From the NCBI RefSeq assembly GCF_004022265.1, contig NZ_SAVB01000004.1, forward strand, positions 1 through 64,000: a DNA stretch of 64,000 nucleotides, read 5' to 3'. A program made the position numbers and the translations under genes. The stretch's first letter is position 1. Each line of letters opens with the position of its first letter. Below, piece by piece: positions 16,576 to 24,267 of this stretch. Source of the stretch: Paenirhodobacter ferrireducens (lineage in GTDB: Bacteria; Pseudomonadota; Alphaproteobacteria; Rhodobacterales; Rhodobacteraceae). The notes beneath the pieces were generated by a model, which did not search any database, was not told the origin of the DNA, and worked only from the letters and a program-made list of their open reading frames with translations.

Positions 16576-17165
16576 GTCACCTCCTTCACCCGGGCGCGCA
16601 GGGCGGGGATCAGCTCCGCCTCGAACCACGGGGTGCGTTTCAGCCATGCCGTATTGCGCCAGGACGGATGAGGCAAGGGAAAGACGCGCGGCGCATGATC
16701 GCGCCAGGCGGCGACGGTCGCGGTGACGGCGCGCGTGCCGAGGTGCCAGCGCTGCGCCGCGCCGCCGACGAGCAGCGTGAGGTCCATCGGGCCGAGCGCC
16801 GCCATCACCCGCACCCGCCAGGTGGCCGCGCAGAGCGGCGGTGGCGGCAGGTCCGCCCCTTTCGCGTCATAGCCCGGAAAGCAGAAGGCCATCGGCACGA
16901 TCGCGATCCGCGCGAGGTCATAGAAGGTCTCGGTCCCCACCCCCATCCAGGCGCGCAGCCGGTCGCCCGAGGGGTCGGTGAAGGGCCGGCCCGAGGCATG
17001 CACCCGCGCGCCGGGCGCCTGACCGACGATCAGCACCCGCGCCCCGGGGCGGAACCAGACCACCGGGCGTGGCGCATGTGCCGTTGCGGTTGCGGCAAAG
17101 CGCGCCGCACACAACCTGCAGGCGCGGATTCCCTCTTCCAGTGATCCATCGGCGGGCCTGCTCAC
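16572..17165 (-). CDS. Uracil-DNA glycosylase superfamily protein
   Basis: A 197-residue protein of the short UDG-superfamily type. ARVLIVGQAPGARVHASGRP contains the GQAPG water-activating loop, and VFPLPHPSWRN supplies the HPS DNA-intercalating motif near the C terminus. CRLCAARF near the N terminus resembles the cysteine pair of family 4/5-like members. It would excise uracil or a related base from DNA, or bind it; the exact specificity cannot be read. First gene of a two-gene unit with sseB-like. Confidence 0.82.
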   Translation of the reverse strand: MSRPADGSLEEGIRACRLCAARFAATATAHAPRPVVWFRPGARVLIVGQAPGARVHASGRPFTDPSGDRLRAWMGVGTETFYDLARIAIVPMAFCFPGYDAKGADLPPPPLCAATWRVRVMAALGPMDLTLLVGGAAQRWHLGTRAVTATVAAWRDHAPRVFPLPHPSWRNTAWLKRTPWFEAELIPALRARVKEVT

Positions 17166-17323
17166 CCTTCCTTCTCCGTTTCATGCGGCGAAACAGCCGT
17201 CACCCGATTGTAACTGGCCGCACAGTTCGGACATAATGTCGCCGGAATACACATATAGATACCTTTTCACACATGATCCGGTCGTGATCTACGAAACGGA
17301 CGGGGCACGGTCGGCAGGAAGCG

Positions 17324-17977
17324 ATGCTGGAATTCGAGAATGTCAGCAAGTCGTTCTGGACGGGAAAGCAGCGCAAGGTGATCCTTGACCGGGCGAGCTT
17401 CCGCGTCGAACTGGGCCGGTCGCTCGGCATCCTGGCGCCGAACGGCACCGGCAAGACCACGATCATCAACATGATGGCCGGGCTCGAGAAGCCCGACGAG
17501 GGCGAGATCCGCAAGACCTGCCGGGTCTCCTTCCCGCTCGGCTTCATGGGCGGCGTGGTGAACAAGCATTCGGCGCGCGAGAACGCGCGCTTCATCGCCC
17601 GGCTCTACGGGCTCGATCCGGATTACGTCGAGGCCTTCTGCCGCTGGCTGACCGGGATCGCCGAATATTTCGACATGCCGGTCGGCACCTACAGCCAGGG
17701 TATGCGCTCGCGCTTCACCTTCGCGCTGATGCTGGCACTCGAATTCGACATCTACCTGATCGACGAAGGCATGCCCTCGACCACCGATGTCGAGTTCAAC
17801 CGCAAGGCCGGCGCGATCCTGCGCGACCGGCTGAAGGAGGCGACGGTGATCGTCGTCTCGCACCAGGCCGCGACACTCGAGAAGTTCTGCCGCTCGGCAG
17901 CCGTTCTGCGCGACGGCCAGCTCTACATGTTCGACACTCTGGAAGAAGCGAAGCGGATGTATGATTACACCTCTTAA
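17324..17977 (+). CDS. kpsT: Capsular polysaccharide export ATPase, KpsT-like
   Basis: A 217-residue ABC ATPase of the KpsT/CtrD/BexA type, which powers export of capsule polysaccharide across the inner membrane. Walker A is LAPNGTGKTTIIN, the signature is TYSQGMRSRFTFAL (the KpsT-type variant of LSGGQ), Walker B is FDIYLIDEGMPS and the switch region is VVSHQAATL. The family length is about 220. The matching permease (KpsM) is not in the window. It overlaps the next gene by 17 bases. A GGAAG ribosome binding site precedes ATG 17324. Confidence 0.88.
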   Translation: MLEFENVSKSFWTGKQRKVILDRASFRVELGRSLGILAPNGTGKTTIINMMAGLEKPDEGEIRKTCRVSFPLGFMGGVVNKHSARENARFIARLYGLDPDYVEAFCRWLTGIAEYFDMPVGTYSQGMRSRFTFALMLALEFDIYLIDEGMPSTTDVEFNRKAGAILRDRLKEATVIVVSHQAATLEKFCRSAAVLRDGQLYMFDTLEEAKRMYDYTS

Positions 17978-19739
17978 AGTTGCCAAGTACCGCATTCGCC
18001 GCACGCCGATCCCCGGCGTGACCCCGGTGCCGCCCAAGGCGGCGGAAACCGGCCGCGGCGCGACCATCGCCGACCTGCTTGCCCATCGCGCCGCCGCGCG
18101 ACGCGGCGTAGCGGCCCCGGCGGATGATCCCTCCGCACTCTTCGAGCCGCAGGACGACGGCTTTGCCGCGCTCGATTTCCCGAGCGCGCATCCCGATGAC
18201 GCCCCGCAGGTGCTCGGCCCCTCCGAGATGACACCCGAGGAGGAGATCGAGGCGATCCGTGCCGAGGGGCTGACCGGCCGACAGCTGCGGCTGGCGCGGC
18301 GGATGGCGAAGAAATACGGCATCGAGGCGACCTCGGACTTCGAGGCGGTGCGGATGCTGCGCCGGCGCGGTCTCGACCCGTTCGACCGCTCGGCGCTGAT
18401 GCATCTCGAGCAGGATGACGAGGACAGCGCCGGCGCGCAGAGCGACACCGCACCGGCCGGCATGGGGGCGGGCTTGGCCACGACCAAGGCGCTGGCCCGG
18501 CTCGACGGGGCAGGCGCCGACACCCGGGTGAAGCTGCCGCAGACGGTGAAGGACGCGCCGCCCCCCGCCGCGCCGCTCGACGAGGGCGCCCGCGCCCGCG
18601 AAATCATCAAGATCCAGCGCGATATCGCGCGCCGGCGCCGGCGCAAGCTGATGCTGCTGGCCGCGCGGCTGGCCTTCTTCATCTTCCTGCCGACGCTGAT
18701 CGCGGGCTATTACTACTACGCCATCGCCACGCCGATGTTCGCGACGAAAAGCGAGTTCGTGATCCAAAAGTCCGAGGGGATGTCCGGCGCCGGTGGCCTG
18801 GGCAGCCTGTTCTCGGGCACGCAGCTCGCCACCAACCAGGATTCGGTCACGGTGCAGAGCTATCTGCAATCGCGCGACGCCTACAAGCGGCTCGATACCG
18901 ACCAGCATTTCCGCGAGGTCTTCTCGGCGCCGAACATCGACCCGCTGCAGCGGCTCGACCCCGGCGCCTCGAGCGAAGCAGGCTACAAGGTCTATCAGCG
19001 CAACGTGAAGATCGGCTACGACCCCTCCGAGGGGCTGATCCGGCTCGAGGTCATCGCCCCCGATCCGCAGACCTCGGAGCGGTTCTCGAAATCGCTGATC
19101 TCCTATGCCGAGGAGCAGGTCGACCAGCTCACCTCGCGGCTGCGCGGCGACCAGATGAAGGGCGCGCGCGACAGCTATGACGATGCCGAGGCGAAGGTCT
19201 TCGCCGCCCAGGCCAAGGTGCTCGAGCTGCAAGAACAGGTCGGCGTGCTCGACCCGGTGTCGGAAAGCAGCCTGGTGATGGGGCAGATCTCGGCCTTCCA
19301 GACCCAGCTGCAACAGAAGCGGCTCGAGCTCGGGCAGCTGCTCGACAACTCGCAGCCCAGCTCGGCGCGCGTGCAGGGCGTGCGGGGTGACATCGCCCGG
19401 CTCGAACAGCTGATCGCCGAGCTGCGCAAGCAGCTGACCGACAAGACCGGATCGAGCGACTCGCTCGCCGCGGTCACCGGCCAGCTGCGCATCGCCGAAG
19501 CCGAACTCGAGACCCGCCAGTCGCTGCTGGCCGCGGCGGCGCAGCAGATGGAGACGGCGCGGATCGAGGCGAACAAGCAGGTGCGCTATCTGGAGATGGG
19601 CGTGCGCCCGGTCGCCCCCGACGAGCCGACCTATCCGCGCGCCTTCGAGGACACGGTGCTTGCCTTCCTGATCCTGTCGGGCATCTACCTGATGCTGTCG
19701 CTCACCGCCTCGATCCTGCGCGAACAGGTGTCGAGCTGA
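17961..19739 (+). CDS. kpsE: Capsule polysaccharide export inner-membrane protein, KpsE/CtrB-like
   Basis: A 592-residue polysaccharide co-polymerase/export protein. Residues 1-215 are a long, charged, probably disordered cytoplasmic extension not usual for KpsE (about 380 residues). A transmembrane segment (LAARLAFFIFLPTLIAGYYY) follows near 235. Then come the periplasmic Wzz-like domain (FATKSEFVIQKSEG ... VEVIAPDPQTSERFS), coiled coils (about 390-540) and a second transmembrane segment (VLAFLILSGIYLMLSL) at the C terminus. It acts with KpsT and an outer-membrane partner. A hairpin at 19746-19767 follows the gene. Confidence 0.85.
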   Translation: MITPLKVAKYRIRRTPIPGVTPVPPKAAETGRGATIADLLAHRAAARRGVAAPADDPSALFEPQDDGFAALDFPSAHPDDAPQVLGPSEMTPEEEIEAIRAEGLTGRQLRLARRMAKKYGIEATSDFEAVRMLRRRGLDPFDRSALMHLEQDDEDSAGAQSDTAPAGMGAGLATTKALARLDGAGADTRVKLPQTVKDAPPPAAPLDEGARAREIIKIQRDIARRRRRKLMLLAARLAFFIFLPTLIAGYYYYAIATPMFATKSEFVIQKSEGMSGAGGLGSLFSGTQLATNQDSVTVQSYLQSRDAYKRLDTDQHFREVFSAPNIDPLQRLDPGASSEAGYKVYQRNVKIGYDPSEGLIRLEVIAPDPQTSERFSKSLISYAEEQVDQLTSRLRGDQMKGARDSYDDAEAKVFAAQAKVLELQEQVGVLDPVSESSLVMGQISAFQTQLQQKRLELGQLLDNSQPSSARVQGVRGDIARLEQLIAELRKQLTDKTGSSDSLAAVTGQLRIAEAELETRQSLLAAAAQQMETARIEANKQVRYLEMGVRPVAPDEPTYPRAFEDTVLAFLILSGIYLMLSLTASILREQVSS

Positions 19740-19745
19740 ACCACC

Positions 19746-19767
19746 GCGCCGGGGTCTGCCCCGGCGC
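19746..19767. terminator. GC-rich hairpin between convergent genes
   Basis: Perfect 9-bp stem GCGCCGGGG / CCCCGGCGC with a 4-base loop, just after the kpsE-like stop and before the end of the oppositely oriented flavoprotein gene. It has no T tract, so termination is plausible but not certain. Confidence 0.45.
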
Positions 19768-19787
19768 CGCCCGTTCCGGCGGGTCGC

Positions 19788-20972
19788 TCAGGCGACCTGC
19801 CCCGCAGCCCAGCCCGACGACCAGGCCCACTGGAAGTTGTAGCCGCCGAGCCAGCCGGTCACGTCGACCGCCTCGCCGATGAAGTAAAGACCGGGCACGT
19901 TGCGCGCCTCCATCGTCTTCGCGTCGAGCGCCTCGGTCGCGACGCCGCCCAGTGTCACCTCGGCGGTGCGATAGCCCTCCGAGCCCACCGGGCGGACCTG
20001 CCAGCGGTGCACCTGCGCCGCCAGCCGCTCGAGCGCGCGGTTGCCGTGATCGGCAAGCCGCCCCGCAAGCCCCGCCTCGGCCACCGCGAAAGCCGCAAGC
20101 TTCTCGGGCAGCAGCCGCGCCAGGGCGTTGTGGAGTGCCACCCGCCCCGCCTCGGCCCGCATCGCGGCCAGCGCCGCGGCGATGTCACGGCCCGGCGCCA
20201 GATCGACCACGATCGCCTCGCCCTCGCGCCAGTAGTTCGACACCTGCAGGATCGCCGGACCGGACAGCCCGCGGTGGGTGAAGAGCACCGCCTCGTCAAA
20301 GCCCGTGCGCCCCGCGCTCGCCCGACCCGCCACCGCGATGCCAGCGAGTGGCGCGGTCTTCTCCAGATCCTGCGCCGCGAAGGTCAGGGGCACGAGGCCG
20401 GGGCGCGTTTCCGTCACCCGCAGCCCGAAGCTTTCCGCGATGCGGTGACCGATGCCGGTCGCCCCCATCTTCGGAATCGACTTGCCCCCCGTCGCCACGA
20501 TCACCCGGCCCGCGCGCAAGGGGCCGTCCGAGGTATCGACGACGAACCCCTCGCCCGTGCGCCGCACCGCCTCGACCGCGGTGCCAAGCCGCAGCTCGGC
20601 AGGCCCGAGCCCTGCCAGCAGCATCTCGACGACCTGCGTCGCCTTGCCGTCGCAAAACAGCTGCCCCGCGGTCTTCTCGTGCCAGGCGATGCCCGCCCGC
20701 TCGATCCGGGCCAGGAAATCGGCCGGCGTGAAGCGGCTCAGCGCCGAGAGCGCGAAACGCGGGTTTTCCGACAGGAAGCGTTCGGCTGCGTTTTGCCGGC
20801 TCAGCTCGCGGTTGGTGAAATTGCACCGCCCGCCGCCCGAGATGCGGATCTTCTCGCCCGGGCGGGCGGCATGGTCGAGCACGGTCACGCGGCGACCGCG
20901 ACGGGCGCATTCGCCCGCCGCCATCAGCCCGGCGGCCCCGGCTCCCAGAATGACGACATCGGTTTCAGACAT
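19788..20972 (-). CDS. NAD(P)/FAD-dependent oxidoreductase, HI0933/YhiN family
   Basis: A 394-residue flavoprotein of the HI0933/YhiN family. The N-terminal Rossmann motif is VVILGAGAAGLMAAGECARRG, followed by ISGGGRCNFTN (family hallmark), VIVATGGKSIPKMGATGIGH, and a C-terminal FAD motif NVPGLYFIGEAVDVTGWLGGYN. Family members bind FAD in the cytoplasm; the physiological substrate is unknown. It stands alone, convergent with the kpsTE-like pair and ending near the shared hairpin. Confidence 0.9.
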   Translation of the reverse strand: MSETDVVILGAGAAGLMAAGECARRGRRVTVLDHAARPGEKIRISGGGRCNFTNRELSRQNAAERFLSENPRFALSALSRFTPADFLARIERAGIAWHEKTAGQLFCDGKATQVVEMLLAGLGPAELRLGTAVEAVRRTGEGFVVDTSDGPLRAGRVIVATGGKSIPKMGATGIGHRIAESFGLRVTETRPGLVPLTFAAQDLEKTAPLAGIAVAGRASAGRTGFDEAVLFTHRGLSGPAILQVSNYWREGEAIVVDLAPGRDIAAALAAMRAEAGRVALHNALARLLPEKLAAFAVAEAGLAGRLADHGNRALERLAAQVHRWQVRPVGSEGYRTAEVTLGGVATEALDAKTMEARNVPGLYFIGEAVDVTGWLGGYNFQWAWSSGWAAGQVA

Positions 20973-21068
20973 GGCCGAGCCCTATCGCTTCAGCCGTTGC
21001 GACCGCAACAGGATTCGGAACTTTCTTCTTGCAGCACTGAAACCCCTTAGCTAAACAACGCCCCACGT

Positions 21069-21143
21069 TGGGGCGTGGCCAAGTGGTAAGGCAACGGTTT
21101 TTGGTACCGTGTACCGTAGGTTCGAATCCTACCGCCCCAGCCA
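21069..21143 (+). tRNA. tRNA-Gln (anticodon UUG)
   Basis: A complete cloverleaf: acceptor stem TGGGGCG / CGCCCCA, anticodon arm ACGGT-TTTTGGT-ACCGT with TTG at the anticodon positions, T arm with GGTTCGAATCC, discriminator G and an encoded CCA (21141-21143). It is followed by decayed mobile DNA, so its 3' side looks like an insertion site. Confidence 0.95.
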
Positions 21144-21332
21144 AATCTCTGTGTGACGTTCGCCGAAGATTGGAACCTATCCGGTCAAACTTGGCATCTT
21201 GTTCGGGCAAGACGGGCATCTGCTGACATTCCGAACGTCTCGCCGTCCGGAATCCTTCCGAACTGACAGGCATCTGCGCCCGTGTGACCTACTCCCTAAA
21301 CTCAGGTCTGACGAACACGGGAGGGCACAGGT

Positions 21333-21526
21333 ATGGCCAACTGGCATTCGGCCGACCTGCACTTCGGCCACCACCGCATCATCGACTTCTGCAAGCGCCC
21401 CTTCGCCTCAACCGCGGAGATGAACGCAGCCCTGATCGCCAACTTCCAGGCTTGCCTGCCCACGACGATGATCTCTGGATTTTGGGTGATTTCGCCTTCG
21501 GCCGCGCCGATGATACGTGCTGTGAC
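21333..21526 (+). pseudogene. Metallophosphoesterase remnant (frameshifted and truncated)
   Basis: The frame opens with ANWHSADLHFGHHRIIDFCKRP, where the DxHxGH metal-binding motif of calcineurin-like phosphoesterases (here SADLHFGHH) is clear. Near 21455 the reading shifts by one base, after which DDDLWILGDFAFGRADDT (the GDF/G-D motif region) continues in another frame and then stops being recognisable at about 21525, where the adjoining IS begins. It is therefore broken twice and non-functional. Confidence 0.75.
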
Positions 21527-21580
21527 CCCCGATAGCTCGTCCATCTGATGCTAGAGTCCGTCCCAATGAGAGGACCGGAC

Positions 21581-21897
21581 ATGAAGAGATCGAAGTTCAC
21601 CGAAGAGCAGATCATCGCGATCCTGCGAGAGCAGGGTCGACATATATGTCGACGGGGCAACGACTGCAGAGGTCTGCCGCAGGCACGGGATCAGTAGCGC
21701 CACGTTCTATGCCTGGAAGGCGAAGTTCGGCGGCATGGAGCCGTCGGAGGCAAAGCGTCTGAAGGCCCTCGAAGAGTGAGCCCGTGAACGCCACTGGCCC
21801 GAGAGAGCGGGCGAACAACGGCAAGCTGAAGCGTCTGCTTGCCGAAGCGATGCTCGACAACACCGCGCTGAAGGATCTGCTCTCAAAAAAATGGTAA
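21581..21897 (+). pseudogene. IS3-family OrfA, interrupted twice
   Basis: Starts MKRSKFTEEQIIAILREQ, then shifts frame at a palindromic insert (GTCGACATATATGTCGAC, 21636-21653). It resumes as TTAEVCRRHGISSATFYAW...EAKRLKALEE, meets a second insert at 21777-21816 that brings a stop, and resumes as KLKRLLAEAMLDNTALKDLL before TAA at 21895. The pieces line up with a normal helix-turn-helix plus coiled-coil OrfA of about 88 residues. Confidence 0.75.
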
Positions 21898-22898
21898 CGC
21901 CCGCCGCCAGGCGCGAGGCCGTCGCCCATCTCAAACAGCGTTACGAGATGAGCGAGGTTGGAGCGTGAAGCAAACAGTCCGGGGGACTGTTTGTAGCGAA
22001 CAACGGCGTGTTCCGTGATCGGGGCCGATCGGTCGTCCGTGCGGTATCGGCACCGGCGCCCCGATGATGCTGCGCTGCGCGATGTGTTGCGCGCCGCGGC
22101 CGAGACGCACCGAAGGTTCGGGTATCGACGGCTGCATGTCATTCTGCGACGCGATGGCCATGTGCTGAACCGCAAACGCACGCAGCGGCTCTACAGAGAA
22201 GAGGGCCTGGCCGTGCGTCGGCGTCGCAACCGCAAACGCGCCATCGGCACACGGGCGCCGCTGGTGACCGAGGCTGTGGCGAACGCGCGCTGGTCGGTCG
22301 ACCCTCGCCATGGGCCTCGAACCAGTGGCGGCTCCATAGCTCGATCCAGGACCAGTTCGCCGACGGGCGGCGTTTCCGCATTCTCAACATCATCGACGAT
22401 GTCACCAAGGAGAGCTTGGCCGCGGTCGTCGACACCTCGATTTCCGGCCGCCGCGTTGCACGGGAACTGACGGCACTGATCGCGCGGCGCGGAAAGCCCG
22501 GTGTGATCGTCTCGGACGATGGAACCGAGTTCACCTCGAACGCGATCCTCGAATGGGCCGAGAAGATGCAGGTGAAGTGGCACTACATCGCGCCTGGCAA
22601 GCCCATGCAAAACGGCAACTGCGAGGCGTTCAACGGCCGGATGCGCGACGAGCTGCTGAACGAGACCCTGTTCTTCGGCATCGACCATGCGCGCGCGGCT
22701 GTCGCCCGCTGGCCCCACATCTACAACACCGAGCGACCGCATTCGGCCCTCGGTTATCAGGCCCCGGCGGTCTTCGCCGCCCAACTCAACGCAATGGGCG
22801 ATCAGCTTCGCGCAACGGAACTGCTGCGCAGATCACCCATTGCTCCGTCGGCGCAACCGCGCCAAATTCAGCAAAGGACTCTGGTTTCAGCCGGATGA
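21898..22898 (+). pseudogene. IS3-family OrfB transposase, interrupted twice
   Basis: Begins AARREAVAHLKQRYEMSE, is cut by a 47-base hairpin insert (21957-22003), and continues as [18 protein letters not shown] and the HTH_21 region ([18 protein letters not shown]). A second insert at 22303-22349 shifts the frame inside WSVD...DQFADGRRF. It then carries the rve integrase core ([28 protein letters not shown]) to the end. Catalytic residues are present but in different frames, so no full-length protein can be made. Confidence 0.78.
21957..22003 (+). repeat. Hairpin insert within IS OrfB
   Basis: A segment absent from the expected OrfB sequence, containing a perfect 10-bp stem CAAACAGTCC / GGACTGTTTG with a GGG loop, flanked by GTTG...CAAC at its outer ends. 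The insert at 21777-21816 has a related layout (GAGC...GTGAA... then GCGAACAACGG), so the two may belong to one family of small palindromic elements. Confidence 0.6.
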
Positions 22899-22899
22899 A

Positions 22900-23106
22900 C
22901 ATCGGGGCTCACAGCACTTCCACTACGACAGCCATGATCAACTGAGAACGCACCTCTCGGACTTCATCGCAGCATACAACTTCGCGCGCCGGCTCAAGAC
23001 CCTCAACGGGCTCACGCCCTACGAGGACATCTGCAAGATCTGGACTTCAGAGCCGGACAGATTCATCTTGAACCCGATCCACCAAATGCCGGGACTGAAC
23101 ACCTAA
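22900..23106 (+). pseudogene. IS481-type transposase, C-terminal remnant
   Basis: The last ~65 codons read HFHYDSHDQLRTHLSDFIAA, then YNFARRLKTLNGLTPYEDIC and IHQMPGLNT, the conserved tail of IS481-family transposases. No N-terminal part or inverted repeat was found upstream, where the IS3-type element takes over, so this is a fragment. Confidence 0.75.
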
Positions 23107-23469
23107 GAACGCGTCAAATTCCAATCTTAGCCGGACGGAAAATCTGCAAAATACTCAGAATATTGAAGAAACCATCGGGGGATGCGGCCGGGTGCCGATC
23201 TGCCGGGTGCACGCGGCAGGTCTGACGGCCAGCCGCAGCATCCCCGCGCAAAGCCCGCCCCACCGACGCCGGTCAGACGGCGGCAAAGGCCCAGGCCACA
23301 CCACGATAAGCGAAGAAAGCGTCGCGCCGGGACGCGGACGCATCGCGCGGCGGAAGACATGCTCTGCCCCCGCCGCCCGATGTTGCCTGCCCCTTTCCGC
23401 GGGAGGGCAGGATGTCAGACGCCGCGCGATGCGGCAGATCCCGCCGCGCCCCCGGAAAAGGCGCCGCCG
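23107..23469. other. Intergenic stretch without a recognisable gene
   Basis: About 360 bases between the IS remnants and the end of the fasciclin-domain gene. Open frames here are arginine/alanine/proline-rich and overlapping on both strands, typical of GC-rich non-coding DNA. No terminator with a T tract is visible. Confidence 0.4.
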
Positions 23470-24027
23470 TCAGTTCCCGGGGATCAGGACCTTGTCGATC
23501 ACCTGAACCTCTCCGTTCGACCGCCGCAGATCCGGCGCCAGGATGGAGACGACGGTGCCGCGCTCATCGCGCAGCTGGATCATCGCACCATTGGCCTCGA
23601 CCCCCAGATAGCAGCCGCCGAGGGTCTTGATCATGTAAGGGCCCGCCTGCACCGCGAGCAGCCGCCGCAGCGTCGCCGTGTCGATCCGGCCGAGGAGGAT
23701 GTGGCAATTGAGAAACCGGGTCAGCTCTGCCCGTTTTGCCGGGTTCGTGTATTGATCCAGCATGCCCGGATGCAAGGCGCTGAACGCCGAATTGACCGGC
23801 GCGAAGACCGTGAACATGCCGTTCCCCGCGAGGGTCTGGTCCAGCCCGGTCGTCTGCAGCATCGCTGCCAGGGTCGAATGCTCGGGCGAGTTCGCGATCA
23901 TCTGCATGACGCTCCCCCCGGAGTAGGAAGACGTGCCGCCCGCAACCAGAATGTTTCCGGAAAGCGCCCCGCCCGCCGAGCCAAGGACAAGACAGCCAGC
24001 CAGGAACGCCTTGAGAATGAAATGCAT
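23470..24027 (-). CDS. Secreted fasciclin (FAS1) domain protein
   Basis: A 185-residue protein with a signal peptide (MHFILKAFLAGCLVLGSAGGALS) and one FAS1 domain: HSTLAAMLQTTGLDQTLAGN, FTVFAPVNSAFSAL (H1 box), LTRFLNCHILLGRID, and a C-terminal GEVQVIDKVLIP (H2 box). FAS1 domains mediate adhesion at the cell surface. ATG 24027 has AGGAGG upstream and is preferred to the long N-terminal extension. It lies next to pilus genes and carries an ATAC-N4-GTAT-like box about 70 bases upstream, shared with other surface genes here. Confidence 0.88.
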   Translation of the reverse strand: MHFILKAFLAGCLVLGSAGGALSGNILVAGGTSSYSGGSVMQMIANSPEHSTLAAMLQTTGLDQTLAGNGMFTVFAPVNSAFSALHPGMLDQYTNPAKRAELTRFLNCHILLGRIDTATLRRLLAVQAGPYMIKTLGGCYLGVEANGAMIQLRDERGTVVSILAPDLRRSNGEVQVIDKVLIPGN

Positions 24028-24093
24028 GTGAGATGGTCCTCCTGCTCGGGGCTGCCCCGGCGGCAAGCCTGATGCGCGATCATCATGAGTACG

Positions 24094-24105
24094 ATACTTT
24101 AGTTT
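24094..24105. promoter_or_regulatory. ATAC-N4-GTAT-type box, copy 1
   Basis: ATACTTTAGTTT in the divergent region between the fasciclin gene (minus) and the tadG-like gene (plus). It differs by one base from the palindrome ATAC-N4-GTAT found at 36939 and 52048. It is the least perfect of the three. Confidence 0.4.
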
Positions 24106-24267
24106 GTGAAGATGTAACTTAATGATATAATCCGCGCAAGGGAGGGATGGCCTGCTCCGGCCGTCACAGCGCCGCCCCGGATCGAAAATGCAGACCGGAC
24201 GCCAAGTTGGCGTTGCGGTCGGCGCGGGCCGCATCCTAGAGTGCCGCCAGAAACCGAAGAGCCCGCC

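Larger units (their letters stand above)
21525..22900 (+). mobile_element. Decayed IS3-family (IS407-group-like) element
   Basis: OrfA and OrfB of an IS3-type element are present in order, with the A7 run (21885-21891) that normally drives the -1 frameshift. Both genes are broken by short inserted segments that contain hairpins: 21634-21656, 21777-21816, 21957-22003 and 22303-22349. Left and right ends cannot be placed exactly; the left end abuts the broken metallophosphoesterase and the right end an IS481-type remnant. Confidence 0.75.
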
